DNA from: Arthrobacter sp. M2012083
Lineage (GTDB): Bacteria > Actinomycetota > Actinomycetes > Actinomycetales > Micrococcaceae
Length of the DNA stretch: 64,000 nucleotides
Direction: 5' to 3'
NCBI RefSeq assembly: GCF_000281065.1
Contig: NZ_AKKK01000004.1
Coordinates: 62,001 to 126,000 of the forward strand
The notes below the pieces were generated by a model, which was given only the letters and a program-made list of their open reading frames with translations, made no database searches and had not been told where the DNA came from. A program made the position numbers and the translations under genes. Below are positions 51,555-61,804 of the stretch, one piece after another. Position 1 is the first letter of the stretch; every line of letters begins with the position of its first letter.

Positions 51555-52682
51555 TTGCTCTCCATACTGTTCATCCAATTGGTATCGGCATTGTCAGTAT
51601 TCCTTCCCTTCCTTGCTGGAATTGATCCGTTGGGCGGCCTGGAGACGCATACCGGAGTATCCACCCTCGTCTCGATCTTGCTCTTCCCGGTTGTTGTTCA
51701 TGGAACGTGGCGACTCATGCGGCAACGACAAGGCGATCTGCTCGAAGCGTCACTTACCGCCGGCCCCGGAGACCCATCCCAAGGTCAAGAATCAGGATTC
51801 GGTGAAATCTCGAGGCCGCTTGATGTCCCCAGGGCGCAGAGCCATGGGGAGGACGGCATCGCTGCCCGCATCGATTCTCTGTTGGTGACCCGGTCACTGA
51901 TCACGGCGTTCCAGCCGATCTGTCATTTGGGAACCGGAGAGATAGTCGGCGCCGAAGCACTCACGCGCTTCATGGACGCTCCCTTCAGGTCTCCAGATCA
52001 ATGGTTCGCAGACGCAGAATCGATCGGTCGGGGCCTCGAACTCGAATTCCTTGCCTTGGAAACGGCAATGGCCGCCGCAGCGCGCCTTCCGGCCCACGTC
52101 TACGTCGCCGTCAATCTCTCTCCATCGGCATGCCTTGACCTGAGGCTTCGCGACATCGTGAAGAAATCACGTCTAGGACCCGAGCGAATCGTCGTAGAGT
52201 TGACCGAGCGCTCTCCGGTAGCTGACTATGCCCGTCTTGCGGCGGCACTCGCTCCGCTGAGAAGTACTGGTCTGCGCATCGCCATTGATGACGTCGGCGC
52301 CGGGTTTTCATCCATGCGTCACGTCCTTAGGCTCAATCCGGAACTTATCAAACTTGACCGGACAATCGTGGCGGGAATTGATAAGAACGCCAACCAGAAA
52401 GCTCTCTGCGCGGCGATGCTCAGCTTCAGTTCACACATCGGGGGAGGCCTCGTGGCCGAGGGAATCGAAACCAATTCGGAATTGGCCACGCTGGCTGAGC
52501 TGGGAGTCAACACCGGGCAAGGCTACCTCTTGGGACGACCATCCGTGCTGACGGAGGACGGGTCCGCTTCGTGGTGGAAGAACCGGTCGCCAGCAAGTGG
52601 AATTGACCATCGTCACCATGTCCATGGCGGTTCCTTCGGAGCAGGAGCTACGTCCTTCGGTGGAGACCCTCATCTGCCTTGA
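51555..52682 (+). CDS. Membrane-anchored EAL domain c-di-GMP phosphodiesterase
   Basis: About 375 residues. Two hydrophobic segments (LLSILFIQLVSALSVFLPF, VSILLFPVVVHGTWRL) anchor an EAL domain from about residue 100. Key residues are present: EALTRF, the Asn in NLSPS, ELTERSP, the Asp pair in IDDVGAGFSS, the Lys in KLDRTIV and the Glu in AEGIETNSE, so hydrolysis of c-di-GMP is plausible. TTG 51555 has GAGGAG upstream; GTG 51540 or 51510 are alternatives. There is no GGDEF domain. Confidence 0.85.
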   Translation: MLSILFIQLVSALSVFLPFLAGIDPLGGLETHTGVSTLVSILLFPVVVHGTWRLMRQRQGDLLEASLTAGPGDPSQGQESGFGEISRPLDVPRAQSHGEDGIAARIDSLLVTRSLITAFQPICHLGTGEIVGAEALTRFMDAPFRSPDQWFADAESIGRGLELEFLALETAMAAAARLPAHVYVAVNLSPSACLDLRLRDIVKKSRLGPERIVVELTERSPVADYARLAAALAPLRSTGLRIAIDDVGAGFSSMRHVLRLNPELIKLDRTIVAGIDKNANQKALCAAMLSFSSHIGGGLVAEGIETNSELATLAELGVNTGQGYLLGRPSVLTEDGSASWWKNRSPASGIDHRHHVHGGSFGAGATSFGGDPHLP

Positions 52683-52727
52683 GCTCCTGCTGTCCCTCTG
52701 AGCGAGGGTGGCCTTCAGAGGTTGACG

Positions 52728-52744
52728 CCGGGCATTCTGCCCGG
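52728..52744. terminator. Short hairpin between EAL and AraC genes
   Basis: CCGGGCA-TTC-TGCCCGG, between the convergent stops; no T-run. Confidence 0.35.
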
Positions 52745-52748
52745 TGGT

Positions 52749-53792
52749 TCACAGTTCGGTCAGTTTTCTTAGCTCGGCGGCTTGAATCCGCAGGAATTCC
52801 GGGTCCTCCTGTGCATCCCTGAGCGAGAGCCCAGTGAGTTCCCTGAAGGCGCGCCGCATTGCAGCGAGGCTCGTGAACCCGCTGGCGCCCGCTATGTCGG
52901 TCAGGGAACGTCTCCAGGCGGCTGCCTCGGCGAGGAGCTCAATGGCTTCCAAGGTCCGGAGGGCGCGGATGTGTCCGCTGACCTGAAGCCTTTCGTCGTC
53001 GAAAAGATAGTAGAGCGCGCGGCGCGAGAGAAAAGAATAAGCCACGACCTCGTCAACAGTGAGCGCAGGATTTCTGAAGTTCTTGCGCACGAATTTCTTG
53101 ATCGATGCGATGCGGGCCAGCTTGAGATCGTGGGGATCGGCCGGGGCTTCGAGCAAGGAGCTGACCAGAGCCAGCATCATCGATCGGACGACCGGTTGGA
53201 GGTGCTGGATCTCCTGCGCAATGACCGAGCCCTGCCAGCCAGACAAGGCAGGAAGAATCAGCCCACGCAAGATGGGATTTTCTCTGATGTCCGCCAGCCC
53301 TTTCAGCCGTTTCATTGCTTTCTCGTCCAAGCCCAGCAGCTCCGGATCGAAGTGGACCCGAACAGCGCTGAAACCGGCTGCCGCGTGGAAGTTGCCTGGC
53401 GAAGAAAGATCAAAGAACCTGACTGTTCCGGGAGAGACGGACTCCGAGCGTCCCGAGAAGCTGAATCTGTCACATGCAGTCCTGAAATATATGAGCCAGT
53501 CGCTGGGCATCGTCTGCCCATTCCAGAAGCAATTGGCGGGTTCATTAGTGACGTCAACCAGGCTGAAGCCTGGACCGTCGAGGCTCAGGGCGGTTGGATT
53601 GAAACTCGGACGCACCAGTTTGTCGGTCTGTTCCAACCGAACGGGAGCGTCGATTGCACTCCCGTACCAGCTTCGCCAATGTTCGAACTTTTCCTCGGGA
53701 GTGAGCCCGACCGGAACGGCGTAGCGTCTTACGTGGTTATGAGGTGACACGTCCGGGCCGCCAGCCGAATCGTCGCGAGGTGTGTTTTCCAT
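52749..53792 (-). CDS. AraC family transcriptional regulator
   Basis: 347 residues with an N-terminal cupin-like ligand region (around PGTVRFFDLSSPGNFHAA) and C-terminal AraC/XylS helix-turn-helix motifs (NPALTVDEVVAYSFLSRRALYYLF and DIAGASGFTSLAAMRRAFRE). It resembles the AraC-binding-like/FeaR-type group. The target is unknown; no obvious partner enzyme is adjacent. Confidence 0.85.
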   Translation of the reverse strand: MENTPRDDSAGGPDVSPHNHVRRYAVPVGLTPEEKFEHWRSWYGSAIDAPVRLEQTDKLVRPSFNPTALSLDGPGFSLVDVTNEPANCFWNGQTMPSDWLIYFRTACDRFSFSGRSESVSPGTVRFFDLSSPGNFHAAAGFSAVRVHFDPELLGLDEKAMKRLKGLADIRENPILRGLILPALSGWQGSVIAQEIQHLQPVVRSMMLALVSSLLEAPADPHDLKLARIASIKKFVRKNFRNPALTVDEVVAYSFLSRRALYYLFDDERLQVSGHIRALRTLEAIELLAEAAAWRRSLTDIAGASGFTSLAAMRRAFRELTGLSLRDAQEDPEFLRIQAAELRKLTEL

Positions 53793-53936
53793 GGGTGGGA
53801 CTTTCTGGCTGGAACTAGATTCAATGTGCCGCGTCCCTGCGACAGTGAGTAATCATGTTGTGAGGGTGGCTGACCGACATTAAATACTACCTGCGGATGG
53901 TCAACAGATGTATCCGCTGACGGTCGGCCGACCGGC

Positions 53937-55046
53937 TCATTCGTCATCGTCGACCGACTGACGACGATGGCGTTCCCGTTGACCGTACGCGGCTCGAAGG
54001 ATGTCATCCTTTGACTCGAACCCCGAGCCCAACGCGCCACCGATCAGCGCCGCGGAGGTGGTCATCCATGCAACTTCGGCAAAGTCCCAAACAGTTACTG
54101 GATGTTGCAGGGTTGATGCCAACAGGGAATCGTCGATGGTGAACGCTGCGGCCAGCAGCACCGCGACGAACAGCAGGACGTAGCTGATAACGACGCCGAT
54201 TACCAGCGACCACACTGTAGAGATGTTGTACAAGGAAGCCTTGTATCGTTCGAGGGAATCGTTGCGTTTGGAGCTTTCCCACAAATCGTGCTGGGCGATG
54301 ATCCAGAACACCATCGAGCTGATGGAAAGTGCCATCAACAATGTCAGCCTCGTCGCCCCGAGGAGGTCCGCGAGCTGCCATATGGTGTCCGTGACAAGCG
54401 CGAAGGCGCCCGTGGCGATCGCGGCAGCCATGGCGCTCCTCAGCCCGAAGACGAGCCGCCAAGGGCGGTTCGCCCGCAGCATGCCCGCCAGCAATCGTCC
54501 ACGACCGAGGCGGGTTGCTGAAACGTAGCGGAACCCAATTGGCCCTTGGTCGGGAACAGTGGTCTCAATATGCCTGGAATTGTGGAACCACGGCGGCCCG
54601 AATTCCACGGCGTCATCCTCGGGAACAAGAGGGCGCTGCATCGCCCAGCTGAGATCGGCGACGGCGGTGCGGACCCGGCGGTCGATGTTGACAGCACCGA
54701 GCGCAGGCAAGGAAATAAGGGAAATTTGCTCTCCAAGCGCAACCTCCGCGACCACGGTCCGGCCCTCCAGGCGAATCGGAAGATCGGTCAGGCAGACCAT
54801 GACATCCCATCCACGGAGGTTTCGGTGCTTGACCAAGGAACCCAGCATGGGAGCCAACCCATTGCCGGCCGTAAAGTCCTGGTACTCGACGATCACGGAC
54901 CAGACGTGGCGCTCATCGGCAAGGTTGAGCAGATCGCCAACTTCGCGGCCATTGCGCGCGGCAAACTCAGCGGTAACCTCCGGCTCGGCGAGCACGCCCA
55001 GCATCCGTGCGATTCCGGGGTTGGCATCACCCGAATAGTCCGGCAC
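53937..55046 (-). CDS. Uncharacterised membrane protein
   Basis: 369 residues. The N-terminal half (to about residue 200) is soluble and begins PDYSGDANPGIARMLGVLAE; it contains a segment predicting a reductase-like fold but without catalytic motifs I can name. The C-terminal half has four membrane helices (LRSAMAAAIATGAFALVT, LTLLMALSISSMVFWII, WSLVIGVVISYVLLFVAVLL, VAWMTTSAALIGGALGSGF) and a charged tail. GTG 55046 has a perfect AAGGAGG site. I do not recognise the family; a sensor or transporter accessory is possible. Confidence 0.65.
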   Translation of the reverse strand: MPDYSGDANPGIARMLGVLAEPEVTAEFAARNGREVGDLLNLADERHVWSVIVEYQDFTAGNGLAPMLGSLVKHRNLRGWDVMVCLTDLPIRLEGRTVVAEVALGEQISLISLPALGAVNIDRRVRTAVADLSWAMQRPLVPEDDAVEFGPPWFHNSRHIETTVPDQGPIGFRYVSATRLGRGRLLAGMLRANRPWRLVFGLRSAMAAAIATGAFALVTDTIWQLADLLGATRLTLLMALSISSMVFWIIAQHDLWESSKRNDSLERYKASLYNISTVWSLVIGVVISYVLLFVAVLLAAAFTIDDSLLASTLQHPVTVWDFAEVAWMTTSAALIGGALGSGFESKDDILRAAYGQRERHRRQSVDDDE

Positions 55047-55080
55047 GCTTTGCCTCCTTGGTTGTGGTTATGGGTTTTGG

Positions 55081-56706
55081 TTATGGGGTGTGAAAAGGGG
55101 CGCCGTGCGGTCGCAGGCGCCATGCTCGCGTGGCGACGTGCAGGTTCAGACGGGTCTCGGGATCGGCAAGATCGAAGCCGGTGACCCGCCGGATGGAATT
55201 CAAGCGATAGCGGAGGGTGCTTCGATGGATGGCCAGACTTTCGGCCGTACTGTCATAGTTGCCGCCGTGGTCAAGGTATTGGGCCAAGGTTTGAACCAGG
55301 TCAGAGCCCCGGCTGTCGTCTGAACGCTGGAGGGTGCCCAACCACTCGTCTACATAGCCCCCCAGACCCGGTTCGCTCCCGGCTGTGTCCAGGATCCGGT
55401 AGATCCCCAGTTGATCAAAGCGGGTGACACCGTAGCAATCGATTGAAGCGGATCGAATGCGCAACGCGTGCAAGGCTTCCGAAAAGGAACGTGGAATGTG
55501 GCCAACATCCAGGCAAGGACCGCCGACGCCCATGGACCCCGTGGCACTTCGCAGGGTCTTGGCAAGGACGGAATAGACCTCGGCGCCCAACGGGTCTCCC
55601 TGTACTACAGCAATTGCCATCTCCGAGCGCCGTGATACCAGTGCGGATGAATGGAGTTCCACGAGCGTGCGGCGCAATGCGACCACGACCGTATCATCAG
55701 TTCGTGGCGGTTCCCACACAGCCACGACGACGTGTTGCGGACCCCTGATGTCATAGCCCAATGCCGCGGTACGAACGCCTGCGTTTGTGGGTTCCATCCC
55801 GGATACGAGTTCGTCCACGAGGTCCCGCCCCAGCCTTAGTTCCAGCAGGGCAAGAGCGCGGCGGTGCGACAACTCTGCTTCCAAGAGCCGCGTTGCATAC
55901 TTTAAGGCGAAGACGTTGGCGGCTGTGATCGGTAGCTCGGTTTCCAGCATGCAAACAGCTCCCAGAACTTCACTGTGCGACAGAGCAAGGGCAACGAGCC
56001 GTCGCGGTTCGCGGACTGGTGAGCCCGAGGACATCCAGAGTTGGGCCGTGCGCGATCTGGCCGCCGCGGTCGGTCTGGGGTAGGGGAACGTCGACCCGAT
56101 CCCAGCTTCCGCACTGATCTTCCCGAATGCGTCTTCAATATAGATGGGCCGCCCCGTCAGCCGTGAAAGGACCACTGCCAGCAATCTTTCCCTGGTGTCA
56201 CTTTGCTCGAGGTTGCGGGTCGCTACTTGGTCCAAAACATGCCGGATACGGTCGTGTTCTTCCAGCTCAAGGACTCGCGCCGAGAGGGACAGCAGATATC
56301 GGTCGAGGTCGGCACTGTGGGTTGCCTGACCCATTGCGTCATCCCGGGATTCGCCGGGGGAAACCGTGGCGCGAGTCGTTGCGGCTATCCCCGCAATCGT
56401 TCGGAGCTGTGTCAGCTTCGGGCCGTCCGGAGGATCGGTCGCGGACAGTACCAAGCATCCGTTCAGTTTGCCCTCGCTAACGGTGAACAGCGCGTATCGC
56501 CATCCAGGCGCTGCGCATGGCAGAACTGCGTCCTTGCCGTTGAGGCGCCGGACGTCATAATCCTGGGGAATCGCCGCGCGTGCGAGGACGGGATTCAAAC
56601 GGCCATCCACTGCGAGGTAGCGGTCCTTGACTTCACAGAACGACAACTCCGACACCGCTTGCGCGGCAGTGTTGAGGAATTCTTCTGCCGCACGTCGGTC
56701 AGTCAT
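55081..56706 (-). CDS. PucR/CdaR-type helix-turn-helix regulator
   Basis: 541 residues. The GAF-like middle (LSRLTGRPIYIEDAFGKISAEAG) is followed by a CdaR GGDEF-like region and the PucR C-terminal helix-turn-helix (YLDHGGNYDSTAESLAIHRSTLRYRLNSI). ATG 56706 follows GACGAGGA. It lies 34 bp upstream of the uncharacterised membrane protein on the same strand, so the two probably form a unit. The ligand is unknown. Confidence 0.8.
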   Translation of the reverse strand: MTDRRAAEEFLNTAAQAVSELSFCEVKDRYLAVDGRLNPVLARAAIPQDYDVRRLNGKDAVLPCAAPGWRYALFTVSEGKLNGCLVLSATDPPDGPKLTQLRTIAGIAATTRATVSPGESRDDAMGQATHSADLDRYLLSLSARVLELEEHDRIRHVLDQVATRNLEQSDTRERLLAVVLSRLTGRPIYIEDAFGKISAEAGIGSTFPYPRPTAAARSRTAQLWMSSGSPVREPRRLVALALSHSEVLGAVCMLETELPITAANVFALKYATRLLEAELSHRRALALLELRLGRDLVDELVSGMEPTNAGVRTAALGYDIRGPQHVVVAVWEPPRTDDTVVVALRRTLVELHSSALVSRRSEMAIAVVQGDPLGAEVYSVLAKTLRSATGSMGVGGPCLDVGHIPRSFSEALHALRIRSASIDCYGVTRFDQLGIYRILDTAGSEPGLGGYVDEWLGTLQRSDDSRGSDLVQTLAQYLDHGGNYDSTAESLAIHRSTLRYRLNSIRRVTGFDLADPETRLNLHVATRAWRLRPHGAPFHTP

Positions 56707-56864
56707 CTTGATCCTCGTCTCTGTCCGGAGGGCGGTTGGGAGTGGACACATGCCTGGATGAACGGTGGTCCGGTGCCCGCTGTGATCGTGACCCTCCATA
56801 GGCCGATGGTCGCCTCAAGGACATCAGCATTCCACCACCAAACTACGCCCGTATGGCGCCGTTG

Positions 56865-58604
56865 TTAAGGTGTTGGGGTTGGCGTGCCCATGGGTCCGTC
56901 ACGCAGGATGCGCAGGTGCTCGTGGATCATGGCCACCGCTGTTGAGCCTTCGCCGGCAGCAGCTGTTACGCGTTTCACCGATCCATGACGAACGTCCCCC
57001 ACTGCGAACATCCCGGGGACGCTGGTTTCAAGAGGCAGCCGCCTGCGACCCAGATGGCTGAACTCCGGAGGGAAATCCTCGAGATCGGAACCGGTCAAAA
57101 CGAAGCCGTGGTCATCCAGCGCGAGTGTACCCTTCAACCATTCTGTGTGCGGCACGGCCCCGATGAAAATGAAAAGGTACCGGGATTCGAAGCTGCGCTG
57201 TTCATCAGTGGCTCGCAGGCTGACGACGATCCGTTCCAGCGCGCCTGAACCACTTACGGCCACGATCGTGGCCCCCAGCAGTACGGTTATGGCGGATTGC
57301 TCTTCGATCCGTTCCGCGAGGTACCTCGACATATCCGCTCGGAGGTCCGCCCCGCGCACTACCAGTCGCACTGTTGCTCCGGTGCCGGCCAGGAAAAGCG
57401 CTGCCTGCCCGGCGGAGTTTCCCCCGCCGACGACCGTCACTGGCTGCGATCCGCAGAGCCTGGCTTCATGGACAGTGGCTGCATAGAAGACGCTGTTTCC
57501 TTCCAATTCCTCCAGCCCAGGGATCGGTAGCCTGCGGTAGCGGACCCCGGTTGCCAGAAGAGCGGCCCGTGAATAGGCAGGGCCGCTGCCGTTAAACTCG
57601 GCGCGGAACCCGCCGTCCCTCGACTGAATGGTGCGTGCTCCGCAAGCGACGTTGATCTGGACCCCGAACTTGCGGGCTTGAAGGCTGGCCCTTTCAGTGA
57701 GTTCCCCTCCGGAGATGCCGGCGGGGAAGCCGAGAAAGTTTTCTATTCGTGGCGACGTTCCGGCCTGTCCGCCCAAGCCGACGGCTTCTTTAAGGACCAC
57801 CGACAATCCGTCGGACGCTGCGTAGACTGCGGCTGCCAGACCGGCCGGACCAGCCCCGATCACCATGAGATCGTAGGTGGTCGAATGTTCTTTGACAGCT
57901 CGCAATCCCGTGGCGAGGGCCAGGTCTGCGTTGGAGGGGTTCCTGAGGACTTGCGAAGCATTCAGCACCACTGCGGGAAGGTCGCCCGCGGGGATACCGA
58001 CCCGGTCCAGAATGGCTTGTGCTTGGCCGTCGTTCTCAAGATCAACCAGTCGGTGAGGCAAGCGATTGGAGGCTGAAAACTCCAGGAGGCGGAGGGTGTC
58101 ACGGCTGAAGCGGGAGCCAACGATCCGGATCCCCACGCCAGCGCCGATCAGCAGGATGCGGCGCTGAAGATAGGCACGCAAAATGGTCTCGCCCACTGCG
58201 GCGTCAGTCAGAACCACGCGGCGCAAATCCTCCCCGCTGATCTGGAGCACTTCAGAAACTTCTGCGGACACACTGCTGACAAACGCCGGTTGCCCCTCGA
58301 CCAGGCCCAACTCCCCGAGGAACCGCCCCGGACCGTGAACTTCGAGGATTCGGGTGCCCGGGTCCACCTCCGCGGGTTGTCTGCCACGAACGTCTCGCAG
58401 CCCCTCCACGACCAGTACGGTGCCCCGCAGTATGACGAAGAAGTCACCGCCGAGGTCACCCTCGCGCGTGAGGACTTCTCCGGCGGATGTAGCTCTTATG
58501 GTGCCGACACGGTCCAACAGTTCGATCTGGGCTTGGCTCAGCCGCGGATAGGCGCCAGAGACATCCGGTGTTTCAACCGGCCCGGAGTCTGCGAAAGGCT
58601 GCAT
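56865..58604 (-). CDS. cNMP-binding/thioredoxin-reductase-like flavoprotein
   Basis: 579 residues in two parts. An N-terminal cyclic-nucleotide-binding domain (about 25-140: GEVLTREGDLGGDFFVILRG, GELGLVEGQPAF) is fused to a thioredoxin-reductase-like FAD/NAD(P) oxidoreductase from about residue 245 (VIGAGPAGLAAAVYAA, VVGGGNSAGQAA, GMFAVGDVR). The redox CxxC expected between the two nucleotide-binding regions is replaced by VFYAATVHEA, so it cannot act as an ordinary disulfide reductase. It overlaps the typical pairing with a UBP zinc finger gene 23 bp upstream. Confidence 0.85.
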   Translation of the reverse strand: MQPFADSGPVETPDVSGAYPRLSQAQIELLDRVGTIRATSAGEVLTREGDLGGDFFVILRGTVLVVEGLRDVRGRQPAEVDPGTRILEVHGPGRFLGELGLVEGQPAFVSSVSAEVSEVLQISGEDLRRVVLTDAAVGETILRAYLQRRILLIGAGVGIRIVGSRFSRDTLRLLEFSASNRLPHRLVDLENDGQAQAILDRVGIPAGDLPAVVLNASQVLRNPSNADLALATGLRAVKEHSTTYDLMVIGAGPAGLAAAVYAASDGLSVVLKEAVGLGGQAGTSPRIENFLGFPAGISGGELTERASLQARKFGVQINVACGARTIQSRDGGFRAEFNGSGPAYSRAALLATGVRYRRLPIPGLEELEGNSVFYAATVHEARLCGSQPVTVVGGGNSAGQAALFLAGTGATVRLVVRGADLRADMSRYLAERIEEQSAITVLLGATIVAVSGSGALERIVVSLRATDEQRSFESRYLFIFIGAVPHTEWLKGTLALDDHGFVLTGSDLEDFPPEFSHLGRRRLPLETSVPGMFAVGDVRHGSVKRVTAAAGEGSTAVAMIHEHLRILRDGPMGTPTPTP

Positions 58605-58627
58605 CAGATGTTGCCCCCGTCAACTTC

Positions 58628-58891
58628 TTAGACGAACGCCTCGTGGGGATAGCACCAGCGCCAATTCTCGCCGGGCTCCAAGGAAAGAACGATTGGATGC
58701 AACTCAGTGGCGTGGGCTCGGGCGTGCCGCATGGGCGACGAATCACAACACCCGACATGGCCGCAGGAAAGACACAGCCTCAAGTGAACCCAAGGAGTAC
58801 CCAGGGATAGACATTCCTCGCAGCCTTCCGGCGTGCGCACCCGAACCGGACGAATTTGCGCGAGATGCGGGTCGGGAATTCGTGTAGTCAT
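58628..58891 (-). CDS. UBP-type zinc finger protein
   Basis: 87 residues. CEECLSLGTPWVHLRLCLSCGHVGCCD with following His residues (HARAHATELHPIV) forms a ZnF-UBP fold like that in eukaryotic deubiquitinases. Bacterial examples are small stand-alone proteins of unknown role, often next to the same cNMP/TrxR-like gene as here. ATG 58891 follows AGGAG. It is the first gene of the pair. Confidence 0.85.
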   Translation of the reverse strand: MTTRIPDPHLAQIRPVRVRTPEGCEECLSLGTPWVHLRLCLSCGHVGCCDSSPMRHARAHATELHPIVLSLEPGENWRWCYPHEAFV

Positions 58892-59357
58892 GTCGGCTCC
58901 TGTGATGGTTCGTTCATGGAGCCGACCCGGCCGTGACAGCCAACAACGATGTTACGTCGGCACTGACCAATGGTGTGGGTACCATCCGGCCCGGCGAGCG
59001 GGGTGCACCAGATATAGCCCAGTACTAGACCCGGCTCAGCTGCCTGTCAAGTGGTTCACGTGCTCGTGACCCTTGCTTGGTTGGTCCGGCCATGTGGCCG
59101 ATCCCCACCTGTGTCAGTGCCTTCGTCTCCACGCCCTGGGCCGTTCGCACGACAGGTTAATTTGCTGCAGCATATTTGACCTAACAGGGTCATGCGGCTC
59201 GCCCGTCCAGGGGGCAGACTCAACTTCATAAGACTGCATGACGAAGCCACGAAACCCCTGAGCCTCTTGGCTGGGCGGCAACGGCCTGCGTCGTGCGGTG
59301 CAACCTCGGGCGGACGTCGCCGCAGGCCGGTCGCGTTCTCTAGGACCGGAGTGAGTC
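58892..59357. other. Intergenic region upstream of dnaK
   Basis: About 465 bp between the divergent UBP and dnaK genes. I looked for HspR (HAIR) and CIRCE elements and see no clear copy; TGCTGCAGCA near 59162 is a small palindrome only. Confidence 0.5.
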
Positions 59358-61256
59358 ATGGGCAAGGCAGTAGGAATTGATCTCGGAACAACCAACTCGG
59401 TGATCGCTGTCTGGGAAGGTGGGGAAGCACGCGTCATTCCCAACGCGGAAGGAGCGCGGACGACTCCATCAGTTGTGGCCTACACCGACAGCGGGGAACG
59501 GCTTGTGGGGCAGCTTGCCCGCCGGCAGGCGATCCTCAACCCCAAGGGAACCATTACATCCGCCAAGCGATTCATCGGCCGACACAACGACGAGATAACG
59601 GATGAGGCCAAAGCAGTGAGTTTCGACGTCGTGGCGGATGACAAGGGTGTGGCGCGTTTCCAGGTGCAGGGCAAGAAAGTCGCACCTGAGGAAGTGAGTG
59701 CGCTCGTTCTTCGTAAGTTAGTGGACGACGCTGCAAAGCAGTTGGGCGAGAAGATAACGGAAGCAGTCATTACGGTCCCTGCGTACTTCAACGATGCACA
59801 GCGCACCGCGACCAAGGACGCTGGCAAAATTGCGGGGCTGGAAGTCCTCCGGATCATCAACGAACCTACTGCCGCGGCCTTGGCCTATGGCATTGACAAA
59901 CGTCAGCATGAGACGGTTTTGGTTTTTGACCTGGGCGGAGGAACTTTTGACGTGAGCCTGCTGGATGTCGGCGACGGCGTTGTGGAGGTCCGTTCCACGG
60001 CGGGCGACACGCACCTTGGCGGGGACGATTTCGACCGCCGCCTTGTGGATTACCTGGCTGACGATTTCCAGAAGCAGGAGGGCATCGACCTTCGGGCGGA
60101 TGCGCAGGCGTTGCAACGGCTGTTCGAGGCTGCCGAGAAAGCGAAAGTCGAGCTAAGTTCTGTGACCCAGACACAGGTGAACCTTCCCTTCGTCACTGCG
60201 GACGCCGCGGGTCCCAAGCATCTGACGACCACCGTTCGGCGCTCCGTTTTTGAAGACATCACTCATGACTTGGTGGAGCGGACCATGGATCCGGTCAAAC
60301 AGGCGATGACGGATGCCAAGGTCACCGCCAATGACATCGACGAAGTGATTTTGGTCGGTGGCTCCACCCGCATTCCGGCGGTACAAAATGTTGTACGGCG
60401 TTTGACCGGTGGAAAAGACCCGAACATGAGCGTCAATCCGGACGAAGTGGTGGCTATAGGTGCGGCGATTCAGGCCGGAGTGCTTAAGGGCGAGGTCTCG
60501 GATGTCTTGCTACTGGATGTTGTGCCGCTTTCGCTGGGAGTCGAGACCCGCGGCGGCGTGATGACAAAGATCATCGAGCGCAACACGACCATCCCCGCAA
60601 GGCGCAGCGAAGTGTTCTCCACTGCTGACGATAACCAGCCCGCCGTGGACGTCGTAGTCCTGCAGGGAGAGCGGGAACTGGCAGCGGATAATCGGGTTCT
60701 GGGCCGGTTCCAGCTGACCGATATACGCCCAGCGCCCCGCGGCGAACCGCAGGTGGAAGTCACGTTCGACGTCGACGCAAACGGCATCCTCAATGTCACC
60801 GCCCGCGACAAGGACACGGGCAAGGAACAGGGCATCACGATCAGCGAAGGTTCCAACCTCGACGCCAGGGAAGTTGAGCGCATGATCGCCGAGGCTGATT
60901 CCCACAGGAGCGAGGATGTGCAGAATCGGGAGCGCATTGACACCCTCAATGAACTGGATGCGGTGGCTTACCGCGTTGAGCGTGCTGTCAATGAGCTTGG
61001 TGATTCGGTCCCGGTGCACGATAAGGCCCGTGCTGAACTGTTGGTTGGTCAGGCGCGGGACGCCGTCAGCAACCAGGCGGATGTTGGCGCAGCGAGGGAA
61101 CTGATTTCCGAGCTCCAGCAGCTGCAGTCGGCGTTGAGTGCCTCGGCAGCCTCCGTGGCCAGTGCGGGGGCGGGTCCGGGACCGGTCTCTCAGCCCGGGT
61201 CCTCCGACAATGTGGATGACGATGACATTGTCGATGCAGAATTCGATCGTGGCTAG
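59358..61256 (+). CDS. dnaK: Molecular chaperone DnaK
   Basis: 632-residue Hsp70. The ATPase domain opens with [17 protein letters not shown], phosphate loop [13 protein letters not shown] and [11 protein letters not shown]; the substrate domain (from about 390) carries [17 protein letters not shown] and ends in the acidic tail [13 protein letters not shown]. It refolds proteins with DnaJ and GrpE, both encoded next. The N-terminal IAVWEG and the operon order suggest a second, stress-type copy distinct from a housekeeping dnaK elsewhere; that cannot be checked here. Confidence 0.95.
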   Translation: MGKAVGIDLGTTNSVIAVWEGGEARVIPNAEGARTTPSVVAYTDSGERLVGQLARRQAILNPKGTITSAKRFIGRHNDEITDEAKAVSFDVVADDKGVARFQVQGKKVAPEEVSALVLRKLVDDAAKQLGEKITEAVITVPAYFNDAQRTATKDAGKIAGLEVLRIINEPTAAALAYGIDKRQHETVLVFDLGGGTFDVSLLDVGDGVVEVRSTAGDTHLGGDDFDRRLVDYLADDFQKQEGIDLRADAQALQRLFEAAEKAKVELSSVTQTQVNLPFVTADAAGPKHLTTTVRRSVFEDITHDLVERTMDPVKQAMTDAKVTANDIDEVILVGGSTRIPAVQNVVRRLTGGKDPNMSVNPDEVVAIGAAIQAGVLKGEVSDVLLLDVVPLSLGVETRGGVMTKIIERNTTIPARRSEVFSTADDNQPAVDVVVLQGERELAADNRVLGRFQLTDIRPAPRGEPQVEVTFDVDANGILNVTARDKDTGKEQGITISEGSNLDAREVERMIAEADSHRSEDVQNRERIDTLNELDAVAYRVERAVNELGDSVPVHDKARAELLVGQARDAVSNQADVGAARELISELQQLQSALSASAASVASAGAGPGPVSQPGSSDNVDDDDIVDAEFDRG

Positions 61257-61264
61257 GTTCGACC

Positions 61265-61804
61265 ATGAGCGACCAGGCAGGGCCGGTTGGGCACGCCGAT
61301 CCAGGGAGTGAAGCAGAGGCCGCCGCAGCCGGCGAAACGGCACCTGTGGCGGAGGTGCCGGCGGAAGCACTGGCCAAAATGGAGGATCTTTGGCGCCGCG
61401 CGCTGGCTGATGCCGACAATATTCGAAAACGCGCCGCTCGGGAGGCTTCACAGCTCAGGGCCCAGGAACGCGCAGCGGTCTCGCTTGCGTGGCTGCCTGT
61501 CTTGGACAATCTGGAACTTGCTCTCGCTCACGCCCCCTCTGCCGGGGACCCGCTCGTCGATGGCCTGGCCGCTATCCGTTCTCAGGCCATCGAGATCCTG
61601 GCCCGCCTGGGGTACCCGCGGATCGACGGCGAGAACGTACCCTTTGACCCTCGGATTCACGAGGTGGTTAGCGTATCGGAGACGGACGACGTTCCTCCCG
61701 GGACCGTGCTAACCGTTCTGCGCCCGGGCTACGGCGGGACGGATACCATCCTCAGGCCGGCCGCCGTCGTCGTGAGCCGGGCGGTGAACGCTGACCGTGG
61801 CTAA
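61265..61804 (+). CDS. grpE: Nucleotide exchange factor GrpE
   Basis: 179 residues. The dimerising helix (AEALAKMEDLWRRALADADNIRKRA) and the C-terminal beta domain (NVPFDPRIHEVVSVSETDDVPPGTVLTVLRPGY) match GrpE. It starts 9 nt after dnaK and overlaps the dnaJ-like gene by 8 nt. It releases ADP from DnaK. Confidence 0.92.
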   Translation: MSDQAGPVGHADPGSEAEAAAAGETAPVAEVPAEALAKMEDLWRRALADADNIRKRAAREASQLRAQERAAVSLAWLPVLDNLELALAHAPSAGDPLVDGLAAIRSQAIEILARLGYPRIDGENVPFDPRIHEVVSVSETDDVPPGTVLTVLRPGYGGTDTILRPAAVVVSRAVNADRG

